Source: Vitis vinifera
Lineage: Eukaryota; Streptophyta; Magnoliopsida; Vitales; Vitaceae
Assembly (NCBI RefSeq): GCF_030704535.1
Contig: NC_081822.1
Coordinates: 568,001 to 632,000 of the forward strand
Reading direction: 5' to 3'
DNA: 64,000 nucleotides
Both the position numbers and the translations under genes were made by a program. Positions 46,642-60,049 of this stretch are shown in pieces; within the stretch, counting starts at the first letter, position 1; the number at the start of each line of letters is the position of its first letter. The notes beneath the pieces are model-generated. The model had not been told where the DNA came from. It saw nothing but the letters and a program-made list of their open reading frames with translations, and ran no database searches.

Positions 46642-49600
46642 GTTTTAAGGAGAAGAAGTAACATGGCTACTTGGTCTGGGCTTCATGAGATTCATGCGTT
46701 GCTGGGAAGGCTGGCTGTTGTCGTGGGGCACGGGGTAAAGTTGCGTATGTGGAAGTGTTATAGAGACGGATAGCGATGTCGGTGAGCTGTGTGAGTGTTC
46801 ACAGTGTAGATGGATGGGCGGCGGCCGGTGTCGTGCTGTTGACACTGATGCGTCGTGAGTGAGCTGTGCTGTAGCCCAATAAGTGGTGGTGTGTTTGAAT
46901 TTGAAGGTTGGAGATGATGTACCCCATCTCCCATTTTGAAAAAAGTGTCAAAAAAAAGGGTTCCTGTGGATCTCAAAACAAATGGCTACATGCATGGTTG
47001 ATGGTTCAACTGCCGGGGCCCCATGAAGATTATTTAAGAAGGGCAGTCTTCATTTTGCCATCGTTTTCCTCTCGCTGGAAAGATCGGTTAGCGCGCGCGT
47101 TGAATCGCAGCTTTGCGTCTTCTCCTTACCCACCTTGCTTTCTCATTTTCATCCTTTTATTTTCCTTTCAGCTGTCCTTGTATCATATATCATGATGTCA
47201 ACTACTACTCCGCACATGGCCTTCGCTGTGAAGGGAGATTAGCAAATTTCACGAATTATTCTTCAATGAAATACTAACCACTTTGCTGATAAAAAAATTT
47301 AAAATATTTTTTTATTCTAAATTTGGAAAAATGTGATTTCATATGCATATTTAAAAATAATCACAAAATAATATTTAAAAAATAATTTAAATTTCATGTA
47401 CTCTAAAATTAAAAATATTACCTAAAATGATCAAAGTGGATACCTTTATTATTAAAAGGGGGCATATTTAATTAAAAATATACAAAATCTTAATTATTTT
47501 TAGATAAATGTATTATATTTAGATTTTCAAAACTTAAGTTCTTAATTTAAGATTTTTTTTGAAAGATATATATGAAAACATAATTTTTCCTTCAAATTTC
47601 AATTAATTTTTTAAAATAATTTATTTTCAAAATAAATTTCTAAAAAACTATTTTTCTTTTGTTAAAAATTTATCAACACTATTTTTCACTAAAAATTCAT
47701 CCAAAGTGTTTCTTTCTTTCTTTATTTTTTTTGTTAACTGATCAAGAGGCCAACTCAAATATAGGCATGGCATGATAATAAGTGATGGCTTTCTAGTGGC
47801 TTCGAGGTTGCACATGCATCATTAATTCTCAAAATGGATCCATGCCATACATGATTAGTTGGCTACAAGTAGCATATAATCATTAAAATCCTCACTCCAT
47901 TTTGTTTTTTAAATATATATATATATAAAAAAAAATTAGTTGTGCTGTTTTTAAGAAGATAAATCTGTTTTCAGTAACGGTTTCAAAGCTGATCAAGTTT
48001 TCTGTTAAAAATAGGTGGAAAAGATGATAATATTTATTCTTTTTATGTACGGGAAATTCATGGGACTGTCTGTGAGACAGATGTTTGGTAAGGTTTATTG
48101 TTCATCCATTATGTCAATGGGCTTAAGTTTTTCTATTAAATTGATAATTTGGACCACCCATTTTTGAAGAAACTCAATGTTTCATCCGATTTAGATCCCA
48201 TTAATTAACAAACTGGAGTTGAGGTTTAAGAACCCTAGCTACCCAAAACAGCTAAACATTGGTCATGGACACTTAAAAAACTCAACTAAGATCAGAATCT
48301 CTCAGGGCTGACCAAATTCATGGCAAAGTACTCCTTTGGCCATATGGGTATATGCCCAGTTCCTTCATCTCCAAGCTTTCAGCGGATTCAAAGAACACCC
48401 CTACAGTGAGGAGCTGTACCTGCTAATTAATAAATGTAAAAAATGGAGAATTTTTAATTTGGCTTTAAAACAAAGGGTTGCAGAGTGGCATGAAGGTGAG
48501 TGTGAGAGTGAGAGTGGGTGAGCTTTCGAAAGTTGAAAGGTAGACGAAAAAACCAAAAAATGGAAACATGATGAGATGGGTGTTGCTTTAATTTACAGAG
48601 TACTTGTAAATCGGTTGATTGAGCTTTTTGGCTGAATGTATGACTTCTGGGATTGAATCTCATTACCTAATAGTCTTCATGAATCCTTCTTCATCTATCC
48701 TCTTCTCTGAAGGGTAGATTCTCATCATCACAGCCAACTTCTCAACTCCTTTTTTTTTTAGTCTTCTGATGAGACTCCAAGATCTTAAAAGGTTTTTTCT
48801 TTCTATGGATTCCATGGTGGAAATTACACTTTGGTGTAAGACCCTTTTAGTTTTTCGCAACTTTTCAATTTTGAAAAGTCATAAAAGTAGTAATCATGCA
48901 GCTTTTTTCTGAAGATATTTATTCATCCACTGTTTTTTATTACTTTGATTCGCATCTAACAATTCTAATTTTTAGAATGTAAATTTATAAATAAATAAAA
49001 AACGAAGGTTGATTTAATCTGGGAAAATTATACATATTAGGATTTTAGGAGGGTTTTTCTGAATCAAACAGGGAGATTTACTCGGGATTCGTGCCCTTTT
49101 CTCGTTGGATTTTGGTAGTGGATTTTCTCTTGCTTCAAACAATAGAAACTGGACTGACCAAAGGGACAACTCAGGTCTCTTATTTAAAAACCCGGGCAAA
49201 AAAATAGAAAAAACAAAAAGAAAAAAAGGAGAAAAAAACAAGGGTCGTTGTCCATTCTGATTTCTGAAGGGTAGAAAATGAAAAATCTACAGACCAAGTA
49301 CAGTGTTCACCGACTTCTTCTATATATTATTCAGGATTAAAAAAATGGAAAAAGTAAAAAAAATGGTGGTACTGTTTGTTTTGGTTTGTTTGGACCGTTT
49401 GGAAACTTAAGATTAGTAGGTTTCAGGTTTAATTAATTAATTTTTTATTCCTTGAATTTTTTATTTTATGGGTTTGAGGATTCTGAGATTGGGATTTCTG
49501 GGTCTAACCCAATTGGATCTGAGAAACCTGAAAATTGAGTATGAGTGAGTGAAGTGGTAAGAGATATTGAAGAGTCGTTGGGGAAACCCTCCCATCTTCT

Positions 49601-49649
49601 ATCAATTAAATGCCTCTTCACAATTTTCGTTGATTTTTAGGGAAATTAT

Positions 49650-50160
49650 CATGTACTCTTGTCCTTATACACCCATTTGGTCCAAGAGGCCAGCTCGATT
49701 GTGTGGAATGTTTATCTGTCATATAAGAGATCATTAAAGTGGCATGAAATTCTCCAGAACTCAACGGTTACGCTTGATTCTTATTTGTCTAGTTCTCCAG
49801 ATTCGCCCTCAACACACTCTCTTTCTCGAGCCCCCTTCCCTGATTTTGGTGCCTTCAAAGAGGTAAGCAGCCCAAGAGATCTAAGTTTCTGGGTGCGCTT
49901 GGTCTGATAATCTTGATGGGTTTTCCCAGCTTCTTCTACTTCTTTGTGTTTTGAATTGTATTGACATATGGGGATGCGTATGTGGGTGTGCTGGTAGTGA
50001 GTGAGTGAGTTCATGGTTTGGGGGTATAGGGTTAGTGGATGCAAACCCTTGTGCCTTTTTTTTGAAGTGAAGAGGGTTACTGATGAGTGTTTGAGATCTG
50101 CTTTGTGGTGGAATGGTTGGTTTTTGGATCTGTCATTTGGGTTTTTGTTTTATTTTTCAG
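49650..50160 (+). promoter_or_regulatory. 5' leader and leader intron of TST1
   Basis: A pyrimidine-rich leader ends at aag|ag|gtaagc (exon end 49862), and an acceptor tttttcag at 50160 precedes the start codon by 41 bp. The probable 5'-UTR intron is therefore 49863..50160. Confidence 0.55.
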
Positions 50161-50201
50161 GTTAGGCCAAGATTGGGAGTAAAGTTGATTGCTGAGAAAC
50201 C

Positions 50202-53200
50202 ATGAACGGAGCTGTGCTAGTGGCTATTGCAGCCGCGATTGGTAACTTTCTGCAAGGATGGGATAATGCTACTATTGCAGGTACTTGTTCTTTGTTCATT
50301 TTTAAATCTGAATCAAGTAGTGTTGGAATTTTCAGGTTTTTGAATCTAGTCTGAAGATTTGGAAAAACCCTTTTCCTTAATTATTTATCTGTGGTACTTA
50401 ATGCCCATTGGTAATCAAATTTTAAATTCATCTTCCATGGTTACTGTATTTGTTTGAGGGGTTCAGTCCCATTGAGTTCTAGATATCAGTGCTCCATATC
50501 TCACTGTTTGATGAAATACTTTGTGATTTTTGTAGGGGCTATTGTTTACATAAAGAAGGAGCTTGATTTGGAAAGCACTGTAGAAGGGCTTGTTGTGGCT
50601 ATGTCCCTCATTGGAGCCACATTGGTCACAACATGCTCAGGAGCCATATCGGATTGGATTGGTCGGCGTCCAATGTTAATAGTCTCATCAATGCTTTATT
50701 TTATCAGTGGTTTGATAATGTTATGGTCACCAAATGTCTATGTTCTACTTATAGCTAGGTTACTTGATGGATTTGGAATTGGTCTAGCAGTTACTCTTGT
50801 TCCCATTTATATATCTGAGACTGCCCCAGCAGATATAAGGGGATCATTAAATACTCTTCCACAATTCACTGGTTCTGGTGGAATGTTTTTATCATACTGC
50901 ATGGTTTTTGGGATGTCATTGTTAAGCTCACCAAGCTGGAGGTTAATGCTTGGGATTCTTTCAATTCCATCCCTTCTTTATTTTGCTTTGACAGTATTTT
51001 ACTTGCCCGAATCCCCACGGTGGCTTGTAAGTAAAGGAAGGATGGTTGAGGCTAAAAAGGTTCTTCAAAGATTACGTGGCAGGGAAGATGTTTCAGGTTC
51101 ATTTTCTATTGCTACCTTTCTGTATTCATAATTTTTTTCTTTGTTGAGCCAAGAGCTTCGTTACTCTGCTTGACTTAATGGATCTACTCAGTAGACTTGA
51201 CTTTGATGTTAAATGGTGCAAGATTGTCTGAAATAAATGTGCATATAGAAGATCTTGCATGATTTGTTGTCTGTTGTGTGTACTAATACCTAAGCTCTGA
51301 GGGTGCAAAGATGGCCGGCATTCCCCAGCTTTACCTTGGTTTGGTTGGACTCTTAACCTTTGACACTCTTTTAGGCTCAAAATGATGTTTTGATTAAATC
51401 TTTTATCTGATTGGAATTCCAGGCACTATTCTTCATTTTAGTTGCAAACTTATGAGCCCGAAGATCCGATTCATACTCAGACTTGTTGATATTTTAGCAT
51501 AAATTGGGAATAGGATGTATGACAGGGTATATATTGCATTGTGGCTTTATAATTAAATGCCTTAATGTGTTGTATAATCATGTTTTTGGTTTTTTATTCA
51601 ATTTGGATTCTACAAAACTTGATAGGGAAAGTGAGACGATAAAGAAAATGTAACCTTAAAAGGAATCACTGTAGTAAATACTTGAATTTGGATTCAATTC
51701 TAGCAGAGCCTTCTTAAAAGGTCAGTTAGGCAAGTGGATTCATATTAAATGTTACAAGTTCTTTGTTAGTGATTGCTTGGGATTCAATCAAATTGTAAAA
51801 AAAGAAAAAGAAAAAGGATCCTTCTTTTCTGCTCTCTTGACAGTTATTAATGTCTAAGAGCGCAGACTTACAGAAATCATCGTTTTTAACTAAAGAAATT
51901 ATTGAATTTACTATGTCATTATTGTATTCAATATTAAATTGCTGTTTTTTCGTTAGGAAAACAGACCATTTGTCTTTTCATTTGGATGAACAGTTTTATG
52001 ACTAATTTATCATGTGGACTATGCTGAAGCTTCTTTGATTTACAGCTGAAATGGCTTTGCTGGTTGAGGGTCTTGGGATTGGGGGTGAAACATCCATAGA
52101 AGAGTACATAATAGGGCCAACTGGTGAGCTTACTGAAGATCAGGATCCAGATGCTGTGAAAGACCAAATCAAGTTATATGGACCTGAAGCTGGCCTCTCC
52201 TGGGTTGCCAAACCTGTTCCTGGTGGACAGAGTACCCTTAGTCTTGTGTCTCGCCAAGGAAGCTTGGCAACCCAGACTCTGCCTCTTATGGATCCTCTCG
52301 TCACTCTGTTCGGTAGTGTCCATGAAAAGCTCCCTGAAACGGGAAGTATGCGAAGCATGCTTTTTCCCAATTTTGGCAGCATGTTCAGTACAGCAGATCC
52401 TCAGATTAAAACTGAACAGTGGGATGAAGAGAGCCTACAGCGGGAAGGTGAAGACTACGCATCAGATGGTGGGGGAGACTCTGACCATGATTTGCAAAGT
52501 CCATTAATATCTCGCCAGACAAGCAGCATGGAAAAGGACATGGTGCCCCCTCCTTCCCATAGCAGCATAATGAGCATGAGGCGTCATAGCAGTCTGATGC
52601 AAGGAACTGCTGGTGAGGCAGCTGGTGGTATGGGAATTGGTGGTGGTTGGCAGTTGGCATGGAAATGGTCTGAGAGAGAAGGTGAAGATGGAAAGAAGGA
52701 AGGAGGATTTAAAAGGATTTATTTGCATGAGGAGGGAGTCCCCGGATCCCGACGTGGGTCTCTTGTTTCACTTCCTGGTGGAGATGTTCCTGCAGAGGGC
52801 GATTATATCCAGGCTGCTGCTCTAGTGAGTCAGCCTGCTCTTTACTCTAAGGAGCTTATGGATCAGGATCCAGTTGGACCTGCAATGGTTCACCCAGCTG
52901 AAACTGCTTCAAGAGGGCCAATGTGGGCTGCTCTTCTTGAACCAGGAGTCAAGCATGCATTGTTTGTTGGGGCCGGAATTCAGATACTTCAGCAGGTTAG
53001 AAATAGTTTCAATTTATTTACTCTAGTGCTCCATTTTTGCTCTTGCTGATTAAAATAAAGGCAGTCAAGGGCTCATTGAATCAAAATGAAAGTAGATGAT
53101 CCAGCTGGTGTGATGCCAACTTATTCATGTGGATTAATTTGGGGTGTCTCCTACCCGTACAATATTTAGAAATTAATATATATATATAAATATATAAAAC

Positions 53201-54882
53201 ACCTCAAAAAATGTATGATCACATTTTTTTTACTTTGTGCACAGCTAAAATTTGCATTCAAGGAATGCAGTTTTATACAGAACTAAGACCACATACTTTG
53301 AATGTGACTTTTGCTTAATGTGAAAGTAAATGGAATCTCTTTCTTTTAGATGTGACTCAGTTGTTATTTGTTAAACTTCTCTCTGCAAGCCCCCAGGAGG
53401 TTACATAAGTAGCTAACAGTTCTCACTCACTCTTCTGAGTCTCCCCTCTCTTTCTCTCACCTAAGCATTTGCTTAGAGCCTACCATTTGATAAAGGCCTA
53501 TTGAAGATGGCTCAATTTATAGTAAATCATGCATTTTCTATTTTGATGTCATCGTGTCATTATTTAGATGGAAGACTTGATTGGGAGTGCTTGTTTTTCC
53601 TCTTTTGAATTCCTTTCTTGTGTTGTATTGTGTACTACACCTGTGTTACACTGAAATTAGAGTGCATTTTCAATTTATTAAAATCCTCAAAGGACTTGAT
53701 GTTTGTAACAAGCTAATTCTATGTTCTTTGTGAGACTCATTGTGGGAATTCATTTATCTATTAACCTGTTCGTATTTTGCAATCAAGTCATGGGTCTTCA
53801 TACATGTCAATATTACGTCTTCCGCTCGTACTGTTCAAATAGAATTTTATTTAAATTAGTGCATTTTTCAATATGCTCTGTATTATCTGCTTTCTTGCCT
53901 CATTATAAGTTACTGGGATTGACCGACCTTTATTCTTGCTTGTATTTTTTCCATTGAAGTTTATGTGTTCTATTAATCTACATGCAGTTCTCTGGCATCA
54001 ATGGAGTTTTGTACTACACTCCTCAGATTCTTGAGGAGGCAGGTGTTGAAGTTCTTCTCGAGAGCTTGGGGCTGGGTACGGAGTCTGCATCGTTCCTTAT
54101 CAGTGCATTCACAACCCTCTTGATGCTTCCTTGTATAGTTGTCGCCATGAAGCTCATGGATATTGTCGGCAGAAGGTAATTTACTTATTTCCGTGTCTTT
54201 TTCTTCTTTTCCCTGATCTTTTAACCTATGCTAGGCATAAAATAAAACAACACGAATCAAATGAATTTTCCACATTTAGTTCCACATCATTGAATGATCC
54301 ATCCCTTTTGTTGAAAATCGCTGGAAAGAGAAAATATATTGCTATAGTCATGTTCCATCCACCTCTCTAAGCATCAGAATCAGAATCGGGAGGAGGTCTA
54401 GTTTCCTTGGACCAACACATTTTTCACATCATTGCAGGCGCCTGCTGCTCACTACAATTCCTGTGCTGATCGTCACACTTCTCGTCCTAGTCATCGGCGA
54501 CCTTGTGACCACGACCACAGTGATCCATGCAGCGATCTCTACTGCATGTGTTATCATCTATTTCTGCTGTTTTGTGACGGCGTATGGACCAATCCCTAAC
54601 ATCCTCTGCTCTGAGATCTTCCCCACAAGGGTCCGAGGCCTGTGCATTGCCATATGCGCTCTAGTTTACTGGATTGGGGACATCATCGTCACCTATACGT
54701 TACCGGTGATGCTGACTTCAATCGGGTTGACGGGTATCTTTGGAATTTATGCAGTTGTGTGTGTGATTTCTTGGGTGTTTGTGTTCTTGAAGGTGCCCGA
54801 GACAAAAGGCATGCCACTTGAAGTGATTGCTGAGTTCTTTGCAGTTGGAGCAAGGCAGGTTACTGCAGCAAAGAATGACTGA
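50202..54882 (+). CDS. TST1: Tonoplast sugar transporter TST1/TMT1 (monosaccharide-sensing protein)
   Basis: Five exons, 50202..50280, 50536..51096, 52046..52995, 53988..54175 and 54438..54882, give 740 aa (Arabidopsis TMT1 is ~734). All joins are GT..AG and in frame. It is a 12-helix major-facilitator antiporter that loads glucose, fructose or sucrose into the vacuole against protons. Sugar-porter motifs are visible: 'GNFLQGWDNATIAGAI', 'DWIGRRPM', 'PESPRWLVSKGRM', 'QQFSGINGVLYYTPQI' across the exon 3/4 join, and 'VPETKGMPLEVI'. The diagnostic long hydrophilic loop between helices 6 and 7 (about residues 215-510) contains 'SPLISRQTSSMEKDM' and 'GSRRGSLVSLPGGD', likely kinase targets. C-terminal strings ('YGPIPNILCSEIFPTRVRGL') and position beside MCD1 favour TST1 (At1g20840) over TST2. 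Confidence 0.95.
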
Positions 54883-56860
54883 ATGCGGGGGAAGCTTTGA
54901 ACACTTTGTTGGGGGATTCTGCCCTTCTTCCCCCTTTTATATGAGATGAATATTTTTGTGGGAGTGTGGATATTTTGATGGTCGAGCAATTTTCATTAAT
55001 AATATCAAATTGCAATTATCACGGGGCACTCCCGTTGTTTTTAGTATATAAATTTTCATGTTATATAATTGGTGGTAGAAATAGAATGATCAGTCATAAT
55101 ATTTTGTTGTTTTTGACTTACTAATTCTAAAAAATATAGAAAAAACAATCCCAATTTTTATAAATACATGCACTTTTAATTACCCTTTTACTATTAATTA
55201 ATAATTTATTTATTTATTTTTATTGTGAGAATTGATTTAAGATTAACAAAATAAAATATTTTAAAAATTAAAAATAAAACTAAAACTAAAAAAACTTTAA
55301 AATTAAAAATATAAAAATAAAATATTAATTTTCACTTAATTAAAACACTTTCATGGAAAATATAGACAGCAAAAGGATTGAAAATACAAATAGGAGTAAA
55401 TATTTTATTTTTAAATATTTTAGTTTTTTTTAGTTTTTAATTGTATTTTTTAATTAATATATTTTAGTTTTAATTGTATTTTAAATTTTTAAAATTCTTA
55501 TTTTATTGTTGATGTCAACTACCAAAATTTTTATTCAATTTTATTAAAAAAAATAAGAGAAGATAAAGAGGAATTTATATAATATAAGATATAAAATCAT
55601 TATTAATTAAAAAATTAGAAGATTTTATTTATCATTAGAGGATTTAGAGAATTTTTTCACAATGATTTATATATCATATTATATAATAAAAATTTTATAA
55701 TATATTTATTTGTAAAACGTTTTTATCAAATTAAAATGATAAATTAATTTTGGATAATTTTATTTAATATTATCAAGTAAAATTGTATTTTAGGAAATAA
55801 TTATTTGACTTATGAAAAAGTGGATGTATTTTAATATATTTTTAAATAGATAAAAATAAAATTGATTTATAAAAATTAGAAATTCTATTTTTCTATATTT
55901 TTTCAAATTAGTGAGATAAAACTCACTTTTTCTTAAAATTAAAGGTAAGAATGATTATGATATTTTAAAAAACTTGAAATTAAAAAAAAATTCCCCATAA
56001 AAAGAGTAAGAATAAATAAATTATGTTAAAATGTATGAAACCCATAATTAAAAATTTATGTCAAATACTCTTAAAAAGTGACTTGAATGTTGTGTAAAAA
56101 CATGAGCCTCTGCACTTCTCTCTAAAATATGAATAAATCGTATAGAGAAGTGTAAGACCGGGAATTAAGAACAATAATCCAAACACCTTTAGAGGTTATG
56201 TTTGGGTTTTAGTAAAATAAGGCATTAAATTCTTATATTGGTTGTAACTTAGCATGAAATTAAAACCATGACTTCAAACTTCACTGCTTTTCTATTTTTC
56301 CCATTTAGGGAACCAGCTCATAAACTTGATATACAACATTGGTCCACCTCTATTTATAAATTGAATATACAAAATCCCTTCTCAGGATTTCTCCATTTTC
56401 TGCTGTGAATATCAAATCTAGGAACAAACATTCATCATCTTCTGATTCGGGGCTTTATTAGGTTCAACCCATTGCCACACGAGGTTCAGACACATTTTTT
56501 TCATTGTATCTGGGATGGTCTTTTGCAAATTGGACCAACTAGCAAGATCAATCACAAGTTCATGAAAAACAGAGACTGGTAGTGAGAAATTATTGCAAGC
56601 CTGGATTCAGAATAAAGGCCATATAACTAGACCATGCCTTGCAACAGACACAAGGCACCATAAGAATACATTGCGACCTGAAAAGAACAAGATAGATTGG
56701 ACATAGTAAACACTATCTTCTATTTACACTCCATCCTTCAGATTTTCCAAATAGGTATCTCCAACCAGCAACTTTAAAATTCAAAAAATTGATGCTCATT
56801 GAATCAGTATCTGGACTTAGGCATCGGCAAAGATGAAGGCTACTAAATTTGACAGCGATA
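54883..56860. other. AT-rich region between convergent TST1 and MCD1
   Basis: No gene is supported. Apart from the two 3' UTRs the sequence is mostly A/T runs, with a block of somewhat higher complexity at about 56100-56860. Confidence 0.5.
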
Positions 56861-56876
56861 AAAGACTCTTGGCAGC

Positions 56877-59797
56877 TTAGGGTTTCTGCATTTCCTCCGG
56901 GGAAGAATCACTCCCTATGCGATTAGAGGGGCCCTGTCCTGCCTGCTCGTGTGACGTTAAATGTTTGAATGGTCTCTCAAAATCTTTAGCATTTGTGGGA
57001 TCAATAACTAATTTATTGAGCTTTTGCTCCTGAAAGGAAAAAGGAAATAATATCAAGAAGCAAGCTCTACAAGATCAGGCATCATTACAATAATCAATTC
57101 ATTTACATGCAAAAGAGCATTTTATGCATGAGTGGGTGCATGTACATAAGCACAGCACTAAATGCCAAGATAAGCACAGAACAGTACTTGTCCAAAAAGG
57201 AACAAAAGAAGAAAGAGATTAAAAAAGCTATATATGAGAATTAATGGTTTATCAAGCAACAATCCTATTGTGGTTGGAAAAAAGGAACAAACCTCTATCA
57301 AACTTCTTTCAAGTCTTTTCATCTAATTAAACAAGTGAACTTAAGTCAAGAAACAGTGTTTGATTGCCAATGATCAAGGATCATCTGATTTCACATCAAC
57401 ATTTTCAAAAAAATTCAATGTTCTTGACTAACATGTTAAAACTATATCTTCCAAAATCATCAAATCGTTCTAGTTTTTAAGCATGTGAACATGTAAGTTC
57501 ATACCCTTTATTGTTGGATTCAATGTCTTAAATATCCAACCATTTTTCTGTGCATCCCTACTTCAACAAGATAATTGTGATTATAGGATTTTTGTAATGT
57601 GGAGTATAAAATATTTACCATGACTTGAATCAACATATTATAAGTAGCAGCAGCATTGCTGTTGGACTTGAAATTCAGTGGAATAGATTAAAGAAATACG
57701 TTATATAAATTACCTCATTAGTGGGTATAATGTTCAGAAAGCCATAATTATAAGCATAAAGCTATTTTTCTCCCTTCATGATAGTAAACAACAAGATGTT
57801 CAATTATACTCACACTCTGGAGTGCTTCCAGCTTTCTCTGCAGTGCCTCATGTTCAGCCTGAATACGGAATGGAACACCATGCTTTTGATAGACATTGTT
57901 TTGAGCCAAGCCCTCATCAATTTCACTAGCAGTGGTAGCAAAAGGATGATTTGCAGGAATCCACCTGACTGTATCAGGGTCAACATCGGAAGGTATTGAG
58001 TCTCCTTCTTTAAGAAACATGGTTGGTCTCTTCCACTGATATGCTCGTGACCTCCTTTTCTGGTGGATTGCTTGCTGCTCTTTTGTAAGAGTCACCGGCG
58101 CCAACCGATACACCTTTCCACACATTTCTACTGTGGAATTGCTCTTACCAACTTTCACCAATGGGTTATTAAATGGGTCTTCATACTTGAGAGGACTTGA
58201 GCTGTGAATAGATATCAAAACATTGTTAATACACATCATAACCATGGCATAACCAAATTCTTTATGTGAAACATCAGGATGCGTCAGCATGATAAAACAT
58301 AAGTTTCCAAAAAGACAGCTCATGTAACAGTCATCTTAAGGCCTCATGAAAATCAACAAAGTTCAGGAGTTTTTAATTTCAAATTGCACCATGTGGAGGT
58401 AGAAGTGGATACTTGTTAAGGATTGGTATCATACATGCCTCTTCTATCAGATCTCAGCTGACCACGTCTGACAAGATCGGCAACAGAACCAGGACGGCTG
58501 CTACTCACCTTCCTTGCCACATATACTCTGACGGCAACAACCAAAATTGTTGTTGCAACACATAATCCAATGGCAAAATTTATTCCCACATCCTTTTTCA
58601 TCTGAGACCAATAAAAATACAAAGAAGAAAGATATGCCCAAAGGTGTAAGTATTTTATCCCAAAAAAGTAGGCAAAGAAAGCAAAGCCAAACAAAACCAA
58701 ATATTCATAATATCTTCCAAGTTCCATTAATTGGTAAATATTTGAAAATGCTGATTTTCCTGCCAAATGAATAGGGACAAATAAAATATTATACAGAATC
58801 AATAACTAGTGATTATTATCCTTTTCCGTGAGTCTCCAAGGAGGAGGAGTTCTGTCCAAAGCACTTAACAATGGATAACCATGCCAAAGGTGTAAACATC
58901 CTTCACCTGCAAAAGAATTGTACACTCGGCACTAACTAATGTTAAAATGCATCTAGTGATTAAATCCCGAGAAAAAAGGAGCTTGAACAAGTTCACACAT
59001 AGACCCTGTTTACATCCTGGAATAAAGAATGGGAATAGGAAATTAATTCCTTTTGACTCATTATTATGTTTAATTGTTTTCTGGAATGAGAATACAAAAT
59101 AGGAGTCCCTTCCATAGGAAACCAAATCCCACTCTTGCCAGGATTTTGATCCCTCGCCTCCATTTCCCTTTTATTGTAATTTTTATTCCCGTTTACCAAA
59201 CACGACATTACAGTGAATAACAATACTTCAGAAAATTGGTAATGATCAAACTACAGCTCTAAACTGCCCAGAGTGCATGCATTTTAAGACATTTCATCAT
59301 GATAAAGATAGCAAAGAAAAGCCAATTTTACCACAAAAACAACAGGAGGAAAAGATTTAATCGTTTCTTGAAGTTTTCCAATTGAGTTTTTCCAACCATT
59401 GATTTCTGTCTCGGTTTTAACAACTTTATCTTCATCAGAATTCGCAGACTTGCTTAAGGCTCTGAACAGAAAACTTCGAGCCGTCCTTTGTTGAACCCAG
59501 TTATAGCGACTATAACTTAACCCCAATTCTCTTCTATGTTCAAGTATGTTTGAAGAAATCCCATGCTTCCAACCGCAGATTGAGGGCTACAATCACATTT
59601 TTCAGCCAACATAAGCAAAACAAAGAAAGAGACACATTAGCCCTCCGTTTCATTATCCGGAAAGAAAAGAAAAAAATTGAATAAGATGCCGAGAACCAAA
59701 CAGAAAATGCAAGTGAAAAAGTACAAAAGGAATTTGGAATTAATATATTCACCTGAGAAGAAATGGAATGAAATTGTGGATTCCAAACTAATGCCAT
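56877..59797 (-). CDS. MCD1: MULTIPLE CHLOROPLAST DIVISION SITE 1 (MCD1)
   Basis: Five exons on the minus strand, 59797..59753, 59586..59332, 58601..58435, 58201..57814 and 57029..56877, give 335 aa; each join is GT..AG and keeps frame. The first and last exons are short and easy to miss. The N-terminus is Ser/Arg-rich and lacks acidic residues for the first ~35 aa, as in chloroplast transit peptides. One membrane helix lies at about 106-127 ('INFAIGLCVATTILVVAVRV'). The C-terminal half holds 'DPDTVRWIPANHPFATTASE' and a short coiled coil ('RIQAEHEALQRKLEALQS'). MCD1 is a plant inner-envelope protein that works with MinD and ARC3 to place the FtsZ ring at mid-chloroplast. Position next to TST1 matches At1g20830. 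Intron 2 carries a MITE-like insert. Confidence 0.92.
59004..59209. mobile_element. MITE-like insert in MCD1 intron 2
   Basis: About 205 bp with imperfect inverted ends: the left reads ccctgtttacatcctggaat and the reverse complement of the right reads tgtttggtaaacgggaat. The interior has repeated 'gggaat' and 'ggaaat' blocks, typical of small plant DNA elements. It has no coding capacity. Target duplication not clear. Confidence 0.4.
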
Positions 59798-59880
59798 TTG
59801 GGATTAATGTCTCACACTAAGAAAGAAATAGAATTTAGGGTTTTGGTTCTTTGAGATTTCATTGTAGATGAAAATTTCAG

Positions 59881-59896
59881 CGTTAGGGTTAGGGTT
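59881..59896 (-). promoter_or_regulatory. Telo-box in the MCD1 upstream region
   Basis: The plus strand reads cgttagggttagggttt, so the minus strand carries aaaccctaaccctaac, two telo-box units, about 90 bp upstream of the MCD1 start codon. Confidence 0.55.
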
Positions 59897-59970
59897 TGGA
59901 AGATTACCGTTCCTCTAAACCTCAAACCCAGTCGCAGTCACTCGCTTGCGAAGGTTCATGGGATCAGACT

Positions 59971-59984
59971 AAACGGTGTCGTTT
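59971..59984. promoter_or_regulatory. AAACGGTGTCGTTT near-palindrome
   Basis: It lies about 180 bp upstream of the MCD1 start and shares AACG..GTCGTT with the palindrome in the PPR promoter at 41343-41354. Confidence 0.4.
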
Positions 59985-60007
59985 AGAAATTAGGCGGTAT
60001 ACTATAG

Positions 60008-60028
60008 GCCCATGAGACTCTCATGGGC
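60008..60028. promoter_or_regulatory. Inverted site-II-like elements upstream of MCD1
   Basis: gcccatgag and ctcatgggc form a perfect 9-bp inverted repeat around act. Each arm carries a TGGGC core, the site II element bound by TCP factors, which often occurs together with telo-boxes. Confidence 0.5.
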
Positions 60029-60049
60029 TTTGGTCGACCCAAATCCATA

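Larger units (their letters stand above)
41500..49650. other. Gene-poor AT-rich region
   Basis: About 8 kb with no gene I can support. It holds (AT)n runs (41633-41657; 45837-45858), a diverged tandem duplication (44452-45010), and an unrecognised reading frame near 46456. GC rises around 46480-47200 and from about 49640 in the leader of the sugar transporter. Confidence 0.5.

Noticed and set aside
52140-52825. Several reading frames on both strands
   Set aside because: They are shadows of the long loop exon of TST1.
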